From contig NZ_VIWP01000007.1 of assembly GCF_007829835.1 (NCBI RefSeq), positions 1 through 64,000 on the forward strand: a DNA stretch of 64,000 bases, written 5' to 3'. The position numbers were made by a program, and so were the translations under genes. Positions within the stretch are counted from its first letter, which is position 1. The number at the start of each line of letters is the position of its first letter. A model generated the notes under the pieces. It ran no database searches and had not been told where the DNA came from. It saw only the letters and a list, made by a program, of their open reading frames with translations. This DNA comes from Neorhizobium alkalisoli (GTDB lineage: Bacteria > Pseudomonadota > Alphaproteobacteria > Rhizobiales > Rhizobiaceae). Below, in pieces: positions 44,754 through 52,852 of the stretch.

Positions 44754-46061
44754 ATGATCCCCCGTTATTCCCGGCCCGAAATGGTTGCCATCTGGTCGCC
44801 CGAGACCAAGTTCCGCATCTGGTTCGAAATCGAAGCCCATGCCTGCGACGCGCTGGCCGCAATCGGCGTCATTCCGAAATCGGCTGCCGAGACGATCTGG
44901 GAAAAGGGCGGACAGGCCGTTTTCGACGTCGCCCGCATCGACGAGATCGAGGCCGTCACCAAGCATGACGTCATCGCCTTCCTGACGCATCTGGCCGAAT
45001 TCGTCGGCCCGGACAGCCGTTTCGTCCACCAGGGCATGACCTCTTCCGACGTGCTCGACACCTGCCTCAACGTGCAGCTCGTGCGCGCCACCGACATCCT
45101 GTTGGCCGATCTCGACCGGCTGCTGGAAGCGCTGAAAAAACGCGCCTTCGAACACAAGGACACGGTCCGTATCGGCCGCAGCCACGGCATTCATGCCGAG
45201 CCGACGACGATGGGCCTCACCTTCGCCCGTTTCTATGCTGAAATGGACCGCAACAAGACCCGCCTGCTGGAAGCGCGTGAAGAGATCGCGACCTGCGCGA
45301 TCTCCGGCGCCGTCGGCACGTTTGCCAATATCGACCCGCGCGTCGAAGAGCATGTTGCCGCCGCTCTCGGTCTGAAGCCCGAGCCGGTCTCGACCCAGGT
45401 CATTCCGCGCGACCGTCACGCCATGTATTTCGCCATCCTCGGCGTCATCGCCTCATCGATCGAAAACGTCGCGATCGAAATCCGCCACATGCAGCGCACC
45501 GAGGTTCTGGAAGCGGAAGAATTCTTCTCGCCGGGCCAGAAGGGCTCTTCGGCCATGCCGCACAAGCGCAATCCGGTCCTGACCGAAAACCTGACCGGCC
45601 TTTCGCGCCTCGTGCGCATGTCGGTGGTTCCGGCAATGGAAAACGTTGCTCTCTGGCATGAGCGCGACATCAGCCATTCGAGCGTCGAGCGCGCCATCGG
45701 CCCGGACACGACGGTCACCCTCGACTTCGCGCTGAACCGGCTTGCCGGCGTTGTCGAGAAGCTGGTGATCTACCCAGAAAACATGCTGAAGAACATGAAC
45801 AAGTTCAAAGGCCTTGTCATGAGCCAGCGTGTTCTCCTGGCCCTCACCCAGGCCGGTGTTTCGCGCGAGGACAGCTACCGTCTCGTGCAGCGCAATGCCA
45901 TGAAGGTCTGGGAACAGGGCAAGGACTTCCTCGAAGAACTGCTGGCCGACGAAGAAGTCCGTGCAGCGCTTTCCGAAGAGGAAATCCGCGAAAAGTTCGA
46001 TCTCGGTTATCACACCAAGCATGTCGACACGATCTTCCGTCGCGTCTTCGGCGAAGCCTGA
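44754..46061 (+). CDS. purB: Adenylosuccinate lyase
   Basis: A 435-residue enzyme catalysing two beta-eliminations in purine synthesis (SAICAR and adenylosuccinate cleavage). The fumarase-superfamily signature GQKGSSAMPHKRNPV carries the catalytic serine, and the general acid-base His lies in GMTSSDVLDT / GRSHGIHAEPT regions. First of several purine genes in this stretch. Confidence 0.96.
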   Translation: MIPRYSRPEMVAIWSPETKFRIWFEIEAHACDALAAIGVIPKSAAETIWEKGGQAVFDVARIDEIEAVTKHDVIAFLTHLAEFVGPDSRFVHQGMTSSDVLDTCLNVQLVRATDILLADLDRLLEALKKRAFEHKDTVRIGRSHGIHAEPTTMGLTFARFYAEMDRNKTRLLEAREEIATCAISGAVGTFANIDPRVEEHVAAALGLKPEPVSTQVIPRDRHAMYFAILGVIASSIENVAIEIRHMQRTEVLEAEEFFSPGQKGSSAMPHKRNPVLTENLTGLSRLVRMSVVPAMENVALWHERDISHSSVERAIGPDTTVTLDFALNRLAGVVEKLVIYPENMLKNMNKFKGLVMSQRVLLALTQAGVSREDSYRLVQRNAMKVWEQGKDFLEELLADEEVRAALSEEEIREKFDLGYHTKHVDTIFRRVFGEA

Positions 46062-46108
46062 TCTCCTGAACACTTGATAACGACGGCCCGGAAACCCAGA
46101 TAGCGCGC

Positions 46109-46657
46109 ATGAAAGCATCAGACGCAGATATTTTGATCGTGCCCGGCTATACCAATTCCGGGCCGCATCACTGGCAGACCCGTTGGGAGCAGAAGCTGAC
46201 AACGGCACGCCGCGTGGAACAGGCCGAATGGTCGAAACCGGTCAAGGAAGACTGGGTCGCGCGCGTCGCCGAAGAGGTGAATGCAGCAACGAAGCCTGTC
46301 GTGCTCGTCGCCCATTCTCTCGGCGTGCCGACGGTTCTGCATGCCGTCCCCTTGTTCAAGAACAAGGTGGCCGGTGCGTTTTTCGTGGCACCGCCGGAAG
46401 TCGACAATCCTGAAATACGGCCGAAGCACCTGATGACTTTCGGGCCATATCCGCGCGATCCCCTGCCCTTTCCGTCGCTGACGGTCGCAAGTCGCAACGA
46501 TCCGTTCGGCTCTTACGAACACGCGGATGAAATTGCGTCTGCATGGGGTTCGATGATCGTCGATGCGGGCGAATCCGGGCATATTAATTCCGAGTCCGGC
46601 CATGGACCATGGCCGGAAGGCACGATGGTCTTCGCCCAGTTTTTGAGCCGGCTCTGA
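46109..46657 (+). CDS. RBBP9/YdeN-type alpha/beta hydrolase
   Basis: A 182-residue serine hydrolase of the RBBP9/YdeN family. Nucleophile in LVAHSLGVP, acid in ASRNDPFGSY and catalytic His in GESGHINSESG; the N-terminus VPGYTNSGPHHWQTRWE is diagnostic. Substrate unknown. Located 47 bases after purB. Confidence 0.9.
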   Translation: MKASDADILIVPGYTNSGPHHWQTRWEQKLTTARRVEQAEWSKPVKEDWVARVAEEVNAATKPVVLVAHSLGVPTVLHAVPLFKNKVAGAFFVAPPEVDNPEIRPKHLMTFGPYPRDPLPFPSLTVASRNDPFGSYEHADEIASAWGSMIVDAGESGHINSESGHGPWPEGTMVFAQFLSRL

Positions 46658-46684
46658 CCTTTCCCTGACGTAACGGCAGCCTTC

Positions 46685-46710
46685 TCCATCACGTCCCGTG
46701 ACGTGATGGA
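46685..46710. repeat. Inverted repeat upstream of the GGDEF-EAL gene
   Basis: Ten-base arms TCCATCACGT (46685-46694) and ACGTGATGGA (46701-46710) with a 6-base spacer. No clean T run follows, so an operator is as likely as a terminator for the preceding hydrolase gene. It lies about 80 bases before the GGDEF-EAL start. Confidence 0.5.
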
Positions 46711-46788
46711 TTTGAAAGGCAATTTTAAGCTGTACTTAATCCGAAATCTCTAAAATCCCCTTCGGGTATTCTGGAGAATTCGGTATCG

Positions 46789-49389
46789 ATGCCTCTCAAT
46801 CATGCCACTCGATCGTCCTCTCTCGACGCACCGTCCGGAGAGATCGGCCTGCTTGCCGCAGTCTATGAGGCCGTACCATTTCCGCTGGCAGCACTGGATG
46901 CGCGCGGCGTCATCGTTGTCGCCAACGGAAGCTTTCGACAGGAATGGCTGGGTGACGAACAGGCCGAACCGATAAGCCTCGAAACGAGCGCCCATGAGGC
47001 TGACAGGGCGATGGTCGCGATCGAGATCGATCGTGCCTTGCGGTTCTCCGCCAAAAGCCTCGGCGCCTATCGCAACACGATAGAATTCCGAGTTCCGGGC
47101 AAAGGCGCCGTCCGCTGGGTCGCAGCGACATTCATCGCTGCGGGCACGACCAAGACAGCGCCGCCCATCACGATCGTGTTTTCTGATGTCACCGGATTGA
47201 GACAGCGACTTTCGGAGGTTTCGGAGCGGGAGAGCCGCTGGAACAACGCGTTGATCAGCTCCGAATCCGGCGTCTGGGATCACAACTGGGCAACAGGCCA
47301 AAAATACTATTCGCCGACCTGGCGCAAAATCCGAGGCATGTCGGAAGACGATCCGCTGGCCGCCAGCACCCAGGCCTGGCTCGAGCTTCTGCATCCGGAA
47401 GATCGTGACCACGTCATCCACTGCATCGAGCGGCAAAATGCCGGCGACCCGGCTTACGCGGTATTTCAATACCGTGAGCGCCATATGCAGGGCCACTGGA
47501 TCTGGATCGAGTGCCGCGGCGCCTGCATCGAATGGGATGCAAATGGCGTCGCAACCCGCGTGGTCGGCACGGACACCGACATTACCGAACGCAAGGCGGC
47601 CGAGGAAGCTGCCGCCAACCTGGCAAGGCGCCTGGAAATGGCGCTCGACATTTCCGGCATCGGCGTTTTCGAAGCCGACTTCGACACGGGCAAGGTCGAG
47701 TGGGACGAGCAGATGCGGGAGATCTACCAGATCGGCGACCAGCCGCAGATCGAGGTCGGCGGGCTCTGGGAGACATTCCTGCATCCGGAGGATACCGAAC
47801 GGGTGCTTGCAAAAGTCCGCGACAATATTTCCGACGACCAGCGGTTCTTCGACCAGTACCGGATCATTCTGGCGGACGGATCGGAACGGGTCATTCGCAG
47901 CCGGACCATGCCCTATACGGATGAGCGCGGTCACCAGAAAATGGTCGGCGCCAATTGGGACGTGACGAGCGACGTCACGCTACATCAGGAACTGCAGCGG
48001 GCAAAGACGCTGGCAGAAGCCCGCAACCACGAGCTCGAGGCGGCGAGAAGCCGGATCGAGCATAATGCCATGCACGACTACCTCACCGGCCTTCCGAATC
48101 GCCGATATCTGGACGACATGCTCGCCCGCGTGACGATGGAGAGCGCCCGTGACGCAAAGGGTGTCGCGATCCTGCATATCGACCTCGACCGGTTCAAGCA
48201 GATCAACGACACGCTTGGCCACAATGCCGGCGATGCCATCCTGAAGCATGTCGCGAGAACGCTGAAAGGCACGATCCGCAAGGGCGATTTCGTTGCCAGG
48301 ATCGGCGGCGATGAATTCGTTATCCTCTCAAGGTTTCAGGGCTCGCCGCGCCGGCTCTCGAACCTGGCGGACCGCATCATCGCCGAGCTTCGCAACCCCG
48401 TCTCCTATGAAGGGCATGACTGCCGTTTCGGCGCTAGCATCGGCATCGCATGCCGGAGCGACAAAGGCGTCGATGCCCGGCAGCTGCTGCTGAATGCCGA
48501 CATCGCCCTCTACCGCGCCAAAAATCTCGGCCGAAATCGTTATGAATTTTTCTCGCCGGAAACCCATGACGAGATGATCAGCGCGAGAAAGGTTTCCGAC
48601 GAGATCCTGCTTGCAATCGAGCGGCGTGAATTCGTGCCCTTCTATCAGCTGCAATTCGACGCCTCGACACTCGACATCGTCGGCGTCGAGACCTTGGCGC
48701 GCTGGAATCATCCGACGCGCGGTATTCTGACACCCGACCATTTCCTGCCTCTGGCGGAGGAGCTGAACGTCGTTTCGACGATCGACACGCTGATCCTCGA
48801 CGCTGCTCTCGCGGATTTTCGGGAATGGCAGGCACAATCGGTCGGCATCCCGAAGATCTCGGTCAATGTCTCCTATCGGAGACTTCATGATGCGGATCTC
48901 GTCAAGACGCTGAAGGCACGCAGGATCAAGCCCGGCACGGTGTCGTTCGAACTGCTCGAATCGATCTTCTTCGACGACTGTGACGATGCCGTCATGAAAA
49001 ACCTGACACAGCTGAAGAAGCTCGGGATCGATATCGAGATCGATGACTTTGGCACCGGCCATGCCTCGATCATCGGCCTGTTGCGGCTGAGCCCTACGGC
49101 GCTCAAGATCGATCGGCAACTCGTGCGCCCCATTTCGCAGTCACAGGAGCAAAGGCGGCTCGTTAGCGCCATCATCGAGATCGCCCGGACACTCGATATC
49201 CGCGTTGTCGCCGAAGGCGTCGAGACTGCGGACCATGTCCGGATTTTGCGGGAACTGGGCTGCAACACCCTGCAGGGTTTTGCCCTCGCCCGCCCAAAAC
49301 CTTGCGATGAGGTCGTCCATTTCGTGACGAATGGCCGCTGGCGTGACCTCGTCGAGAACCTGACGGCAAAGCGCGGCAGGCATGGCTGA
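46789..49389 (+). CDS. PAS-PAS-PAS-GGDEF-EAL cyclic di-GMP protein
   Basis: An 866-residue cytoplasmic signalling protein. Three PAS-like domains lie at about residues 20-135, 145-270 and 280-400, then a GGDEF domain (RIGGDEFVIL, with DRFKQINDTLGHNAGD) and an EAL domain at about 610-855. The EAL signature reads ETLARW rather than EALARW, but the catalytic Glu is kept and the other key motifs (DDFGTGHAS, KIDRQLV, EGVETADH) are intact. The protein may both make and degrade cyclic di-GMP depending on PAS input. No membrane segment. Confidence 0.92.
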   Translation: MPLNHATRSSSLDAPSGEIGLLAAVYEAVPFPLAALDARGVIVVANGSFRQEWLGDEQAEPISLETSAHEADRAMVAIEIDRALRFSAKSLGAYRNTIEFRVPGKGAVRWVAATFIAAGTTKTAPPITIVFSDVTGLRQRLSEVSERESRWNNALISSESGVWDHNWATGQKYYSPTWRKIRGMSEDDPLAASTQAWLELLHPEDRDHVIHCIERQNAGDPAYAVFQYRERHMQGHWIWIECRGACIEWDANGVATRVVGTDTDITERKAAEEAAANLARRLEMALDISGIGVFEADFDTGKVEWDEQMREIYQIGDQPQIEVGGLWETFLHPEDTERVLAKVRDNISDDQRFFDQYRIILADGSERVIRSRTMPYTDERGHQKMVGANWDVTSDVTLHQELQRAKTLAEARNHELEAARSRIEHNAMHDYLTGLPNRRYLDDMLARVTMESARDAKGVAILHIDLDRFKQINDTLGHNAGDAILKHVARTLKGTIRKGDFVARIGGDEFVILSRFQGSPRRLSNLADRIIAELRNPVSYEGHDCRFGASIGIACRSDKGVDARQLLLNADIALYRAKNLGRNRYEFFSPETHDEMISARKVSDEILLAIERREFVPFYQLQFDASTLDIVGVETLARWNHPTRGILTPDHFLPLAEELNVVSTIDTLILDAALADFREWQAQSVGIPKISVNVSYRRLHDADLVKTLKARRIKPGTVSFELLESIFFDDCDDAVMKNLTQLKKLGIDIEIDDFGTGHASIIGLLRLSPTALKIDRQLVRPISQSQEQRRLVSAIIEIARTLDIRVVAEGVETADHVRILRELGCNTLQGFALARPKPCDEVVHFVTNGRWRDLVENLTAKRGRHG

Positions 49390-49401
49390 TCCGCGGCAAA
49401 T

Positions 49402-49432
49402 AAAAACCTGCGGCATATAAGGAGCCGCAGGT
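49402..49432 (-). terminator. Terminator of the zeta-subunit gene
   Basis: Arms ACCTGCGGC (49406-49414) and GCCGCAGGT (49424-49432); on the minus strand the stem is followed by TTTTTATTTG. It lies between convergent genes. Confidence 0.75.
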
Positions 49433-49468
49433 CTGGAATTATCGGTCGGAATCTGGCCGGCCAGGCTC

Positions 49469-49786
49469 TCAGGCCTGTTCGAGGTCGCGCAGTGCCTGAC
49501 GGAGAAGGTCGTGCATCTTCGACTGCAGCTCGTCATTGGACAGGGCAACGCCTGCGGTGTCGAATTCATGACGCAATTGCGTGGCTACATCCGAGCCGGA
49601 CTTGTTTTCGAGAGACGAACGCACCATCTGCACCGCGAAGCCTTCAGCGTCGTCAAGACCGAGGCGGCTTGCAGCCCACAGGCCGATCAACTTGTTGCGT
49701 CTGGCTTCCGCACGGAAGCTGTAGGTCTGGTCGTAAGCGAATCTATCTTCGAGAGCGGTTGCGCGGTTACGGAGTGTGCTGGCCAT
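49469..49786 (-). CDS. F1-ATPase inhibitor zeta subunit (DUF1476)
   Basis: A 105-residue helical protein of the DUF1476 family, shown in Paracoccus to be the zeta subunit that blocks reverse rotation of the alphaproteobacterial F1-ATPase. The N-terminus RNRATALEDRFAYDQTY-like segment is the inhibitory region, followed by a four-helix body (KLIGLWAASRLGL). It stands alone, away from the atp operon, as is usual. Divergent from purC. Confidence 0.9.
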   Translation of the reverse strand: MASTLRNRATALEDRFAYDQTYSFRAEARRNKLIGLWAASRLGLDDAEGFAVQMVRSSLENKSGSDVATQLRHEFDTAGVALSNDELQSKMHDLLRQALRDLEQA

Positions 49787-50027
49787 TATCCCTGCCTCTA
49801 TTTGTTTTTGACTACGTCTTTCTTTGAAGACAGCGGTATTGCTAGAGGAAAAGCTTTGAGAATCCGTGTAACGTCAAGATGAATGATTTCTGATTGCCAA
49901 TCGTCAAAAACCCGGCAACGCACGCTTTTGGAGGCCCGCATTGTGAATCTGAATCTTTTCCGATAAGGGACCGCTTCAAACATCTTCCATTGCGCTGAAG
50001 ACAGCGCCAACAATGAGACAACGCGCT

Positions 50028-50792
50028 ATGAACCGTCGCCGCCGTATTTACGAAGGCAAGGCCAAGATCCTGTATGAAGGCCCTGAACCCGGTACGCTCA
50101 TCCAGTTCTTCAAGGACGATGCCACCGCCTTCAACAAGAAGAAGCATGAGGTCATCGACGGCAAGGGCGTTCTGAACAACCGCATTTCCGAGTACCTCTT
50201 CACGCATCTGAACAAGATCGGCATTCCGACGCATTTCATCCGCCGGCTGAACATGCGCGAACAGCTGATCAAGGAAGTGGAGATGATTCCGCTCGAGATC
50301 GTCGTGCGCAACGTCGCCGCCGGCTCGCTGTCGCAGCGCCTCGGCATCGAGGAAGGCACGATCCTGCCGCGCTCGATCATCGAATTTTATTACAAGTCGG
50401 ACCAGCTTGCCGATCCGATGGTCTCCGAAGAGCACATCACGGCCTTCGGCTGGGCCAATCCGGCCGAGCTCGACGACGTCATGGCGCTCGCCATCCGCGT
50501 CAACGATTTCCTGTCCGGCCTTTTCCTCGGTGTCGGCATCCAGCTGGTCGATTTCAAGATCGAATGCGGCCGCCTTTTCGAAGGCGACATGATGCGCATC
50601 ATCCTTGCCGACGAGATTTCCCCAGATAGCTGCCGCCTCTGGGATATCGAGACGAAGGAAAAGATGGACAAGGACCGTTTCCGTCAGGATATGGGTGGTC
50701 TTCTGGAAGCCTATTCGGAAGTCGCACGCCGTCTCGGCATCATCAATGAAAACGAGCCGATCCGCGGTACCGGTCCGGTTCTCGTCAAGTAA
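50028..50792 (+). CDS. purC: SAICAR synthetase
   Basis: A 254-residue enzyme that joins aspartate to CAIR in purine synthesis. Signatures: IYEGKAKILYEG, EVEMIPLEIVVRNVAAGS and LVDFKIECGRLF, plus DEISPDSCRLWD. Start taken at ATG 50028 to match the usual rhizobial length; an ATG five codons earlier is possible. It heads the purC-purS-orf-purQ cluster. Confidence 0.95.
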   Translation: MNRRRRIYEGKAKILYEGPEPGTLIQFFKDDATAFNKKKHEVIDGKGVLNNRISEYLFTHLNKIGIPTHFIRRLNMREQLIKEVEMIPLEIVVRNVAAGSLSQRLGIEEGTILPRSIIEFYYKSDQLADPMVSEEHITAFGWANPAELDDVMALAIRVNDFLSGLFLGVGIQLVDFKIECGRLFEGDMMRIILADEISPDSCRLWDIETKEKMDKDRFRQDMGGLLEAYSEVARRLGIINENEPIRGTGPVLVK

Positions 50793-50810
50793 TCTCGGGA
50801 GTAAATGCAA

Positions 50811-51053
50811 GTGATCAAGGCACGCGTGACCGTCACGCTCAAGAACGGCGTTCTCGACCCGCAGGGCAAGGCGATCGAAGGCGCTCTCGGCAGCCTCGGT
50901 TTTGAAGGCGTCGGCCAGGTCCGTCAGGGCAAGGTTTTCGACCTCGAACTCGACGGCGCCGACAAGGCGAAGGCTGAAGCCGAACTCAAGGCCATGTGCG
51001 AGAAGCTTCTGGCAAACACGGTGATCGAGAACTATACTATCGCAATCGCCTGA
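50811..51053 (+). CDS. purS: FGAM synthase subunit PurS
   Basis: An 80-residue small subunit of the three-part phosphoribosylformylglycinamidine synthase (PurS-PurQ-PurL). The sequence IKARVTVTLKNGVLDPQGKA and then VRQGKVFDLEL is typical. GTG at 50811 sits a proper distance from GGGAG and gives the usual N-terminus; ATG at 50805 is only 4 bases from it. The gene lies 18 bases after purC. Confidence 0.93.
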   Translation: MIKARVTVTLKNGVLDPQGKAIEGALGSLGFEGVGQVRQGKVFDLELDGADKAKAEAELKAMCEKLLANTVIENYTIAIA

Positions 51054-51070
51054 GGGTTGCGGAGCGCGTG

Positions 51071-51328
51071 ATGGCTGAGATCAGCAGCGATTTAATGTAT
51101 GAACTCCTTAAGAAGCTTCATCAACGCTTCGACAAGGTGGATACTGCCATCAGCGATTTGCGTGCAGACAATTTGAACTTACGAGGGCAGGTTCATGTGC
51201 TGCAGGGAGATGTGAATAATCTGCGCGTCTCCTTGGGGCATATTGAAAATCGCCTCGACCGTATCGAAAACCGCCTGGAACTGCGCGAGTTCCAGGAAGC
51301 CCAAGCAAGGTTTGAACCACAGCCATGA
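51071..51328 (+). CDS. Small coiled-coil protein between purS and purQ
   Basis: An 85-residue protein that is almost entirely a heptad-repeat coiled coil (SDLRADNLNLRGQVHVLQGD, LGHIENRLDRIENRLEL), somewhat like SlyX-type proteins. It starts 17 bases after purS and its stop overlaps the purQ start (ATGA), so it is translated as part of the purine operon. Family unknown to me. It may scaffold the multi-subunit FGAM synthase or simply be a conserved hitchhiker. Confidence 0.75.
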   Translation: MAEISSDLMYELLKKLHQRFDKVDTAISDLRADNLNLRGQVHVLQGDVNNLRVSLGHIENRLDRIENRLELREFQEAQARFEPQP

Positions 51329-51999
51329 AGTCAGCCGTCGTCCAGCTCCCAGGCCTCAATCGCGATCGCGACATGATCGCAGCGCTTACCAAGATCTCCG
51401 GCCAGGCGCCGGTGACGGTCTGGCAGACCGAAACCGAGATCGCCGACGATATCGACCTGATCGTCATTCCCGGTGGTTTCTCCTACGGTGATTACCTGCG
51501 CTGCGGTGCCATCGCCGCCCGTATGCCGGTCATGCAGGCGATCAAGGCCAAGGCCGAAAAGGGCGTCAAGGTTCTGGGTGTCTGCAACGGCTTTCAGATC
51601 CTCGTCGAAGCCGGCATGCTGCCGGGCGCCCTGATGATGAACGCCTCGCTGAAATTCGTCTGCAAGGAAGTGAAGCTCGAAGTCGTAAATTCCGAAACGG
51701 ATTTCACCCGCGCCTACGGCAAGGGCCAGATCATCCGCTGCCCGGTTGCTCACCATGAAGGCAATTACTTTGTCGATCAGGACACCCTGAAATCGATGAA
51801 CGACAAGGGCCAGGTCGTCTTCCGTTATGCTGATGGCACCAACCCGAACGGCGCGATCGAAGACATCGCCGGCGTCATCAACGAGAAGGGCAATGTTCTC
51901 GGCATGATGCCGCATCCGGAAAACCTGATCGAAGCGGCTCATGGCGGCAATGACGGCCGTGGCATCTTCGCTTCGGCGCTCGACGTGATCGCGGCCTGA
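51325..51999 (+). CDS. purQ: FGAM synthase glutaminase subunit PurQ
   Basis: A 224-residue class I glutamine amidotransferase that supplies ammonia to PurL. The nucleophilic Cys is in VLGVCNGFQIL (near residue 88) and the catalytic His/Glu pair is in MMPHPENL. Translation is coupled to the coiled-coil gene through a 4-base overlap. Confidence 0.95.
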   Translation: MKSAVVQLPGLNRDRDMIAALTKISGQAPVTVWQTETEIADDIDLIVIPGGFSYGDYLRCGAIAARMPVMQAIKAKAEKGVKVLGVCNGFQILVEAGMLPGALMMNASLKFVCKEVKLEVVNSETDFTRAYGKGQIIRCPVAHHEGNYFVDQDTLKSMNDKGQVVFRYADGTNPNGAIEDIAGVINEKGNVLGMMPHPENLIEAAHGGNDGRGIFASALDVIAA

Positions 52000-52050
52000 T
52001 CAGGCCGCATCCATCTTCAAAACTGCACAGCAATCACATCCGGGCCCGCA

Positions 52051-52443
52051 ATGCAGACCTCTCGCCGAATTTCGACCGTTTCCCTGATCGTTCTCGGCGC
52101 GCTGCTTGCGGCCTGCCAGTCCAAGGCTCCCGCACCGTCGCATAGCCAGTCGGCTCTCGATGTCATGGAGAAGGTGGCAGTTGCCGCCAATCGCTGCTGG
52201 TTCAAGTCGGGTGATACGGCCTTCAAGGCCTATGCCTTTGCGCCGGAACTCACATCCTTCTCGGATCGTCCGCGCATTCTTCTGACCCGCAAGGGATCGG
52301 CGGACATCCGCCCGCTTCTGGTTGTCCAGGCCGAAGGCAGGCCGGCACGGCTTTCCGCCTTCGGTCCGATGCTGAACGAGCCGATCGGCGGCCGCGTCAA
52401 CTCGGACGTCAAGCGCTGGGCAGCCGGCTCCACCGGCTGCTGA
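52051..52443 (+). CDS. Putative lipoprotein
   Basis: A 130-residue protein with a signal peptide and lipobox LLAAC (Cys at residue 22), so a membrane-anchored periplasmic lipoprotein. The mature part has a small strand-rich domain with two further cysteines (RCWFKSGDTAF and the C-terminal Cys) that could form a disulfide. No family recognised. Lies 51 bases after purQ. Confidence 0.75.
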   Translation: MQTSRRISTVSLIVLGALLAACQSKAPAPSHSQSALDVMEKVAVAANRCWFKSGDTAFKAYAFAPELTSFSDRPRILLTRKGSADIRPLLVVQAEGRPARLSAFGPMLNEPIGGRVNSDVKRWAAGSTGC

Positions 52444-52487
52444 AAACCAGCCTCATCTTATAATGCGAGTGACTCCGAACTGGCGTT

Positions 52488-52769
52488 TCAGCGCAGGAGC
52501 CGCGATTTTGCGGCCTCGCCACGGGCAGCCACACGGCTGACACCGATATCACGCAGCTGTTCGTCGCTCATCTCCAACAGGGCTTTACGACCGTCGCGCC
52601 GCGCCAACCAGTTGCCGACAATCTCCAGAATACCTGCCAGTCCCTGGCGGCGAACCGGCATCGGTGCCGGCGGCAAAATATCCTTGGCCACCCAGGCCGG
52701 CGATTCACGCCGATATTGATCCGGGTAGATTGTATCGATTGTTACGAGATATTGATCGAGCTTGCGCAT
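52488..52769 (-). CDS. DUF1127 family protein
   Basis: A 93-residue protein whose C-terminal half is a DUF1127 domain: IVGNWLARRDGRKALLEMSDEQLRDIGVSR (pieces). The first half is an extension rich in Pro and aromatic residues. DUF1127 proteins in alphaproteobacteria have been linked to RNA-related and phosphate/carbon physiology. It is divergent from the MocR gene with only 83 bases between, so common regulation is likely. Start ATG at 52767-52769. Confidence 0.82.
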   Translation of the reverse strand: MRKLDQYLVTIDTIYPDQYRRESPAWVAKDILPPAPMPVRRQGLAGILEIVGNWLARRDGRKALLEMSDEQLRDIGVSRVAARGEAAKSRLLR

Positions 52770-52814
52770 ATTACACCTGTCGGCTTCCTTTCTAAGTGGT
52801 GCAATCCCTCTACA

Positions 52815-52852
52815 TTGACACATCTACGGTGACAATTTAGATTATTGTCACC
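52815..52852 (+). promoter_or_regulatory. Promoter and palindromic operator of the MocR gene
   Basis: TTGACA (52815-52820), a 17-base spacer and TAGATT (52838-52843) form a good promoter. Its start site would fall at or a few bases before the ATG at 52853. A 9-base-arm palindrome, GGTGACAAT (52828-52836) and ATTGTCACC (52844-52852), straddles the -10 box and ends exactly at the start codon. A related half-site lies at 52814-52820 (ATTGACA). No ribosome site is seen, so the mRNA is probably leaderless and self-repressed. Confidence 0.65.
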
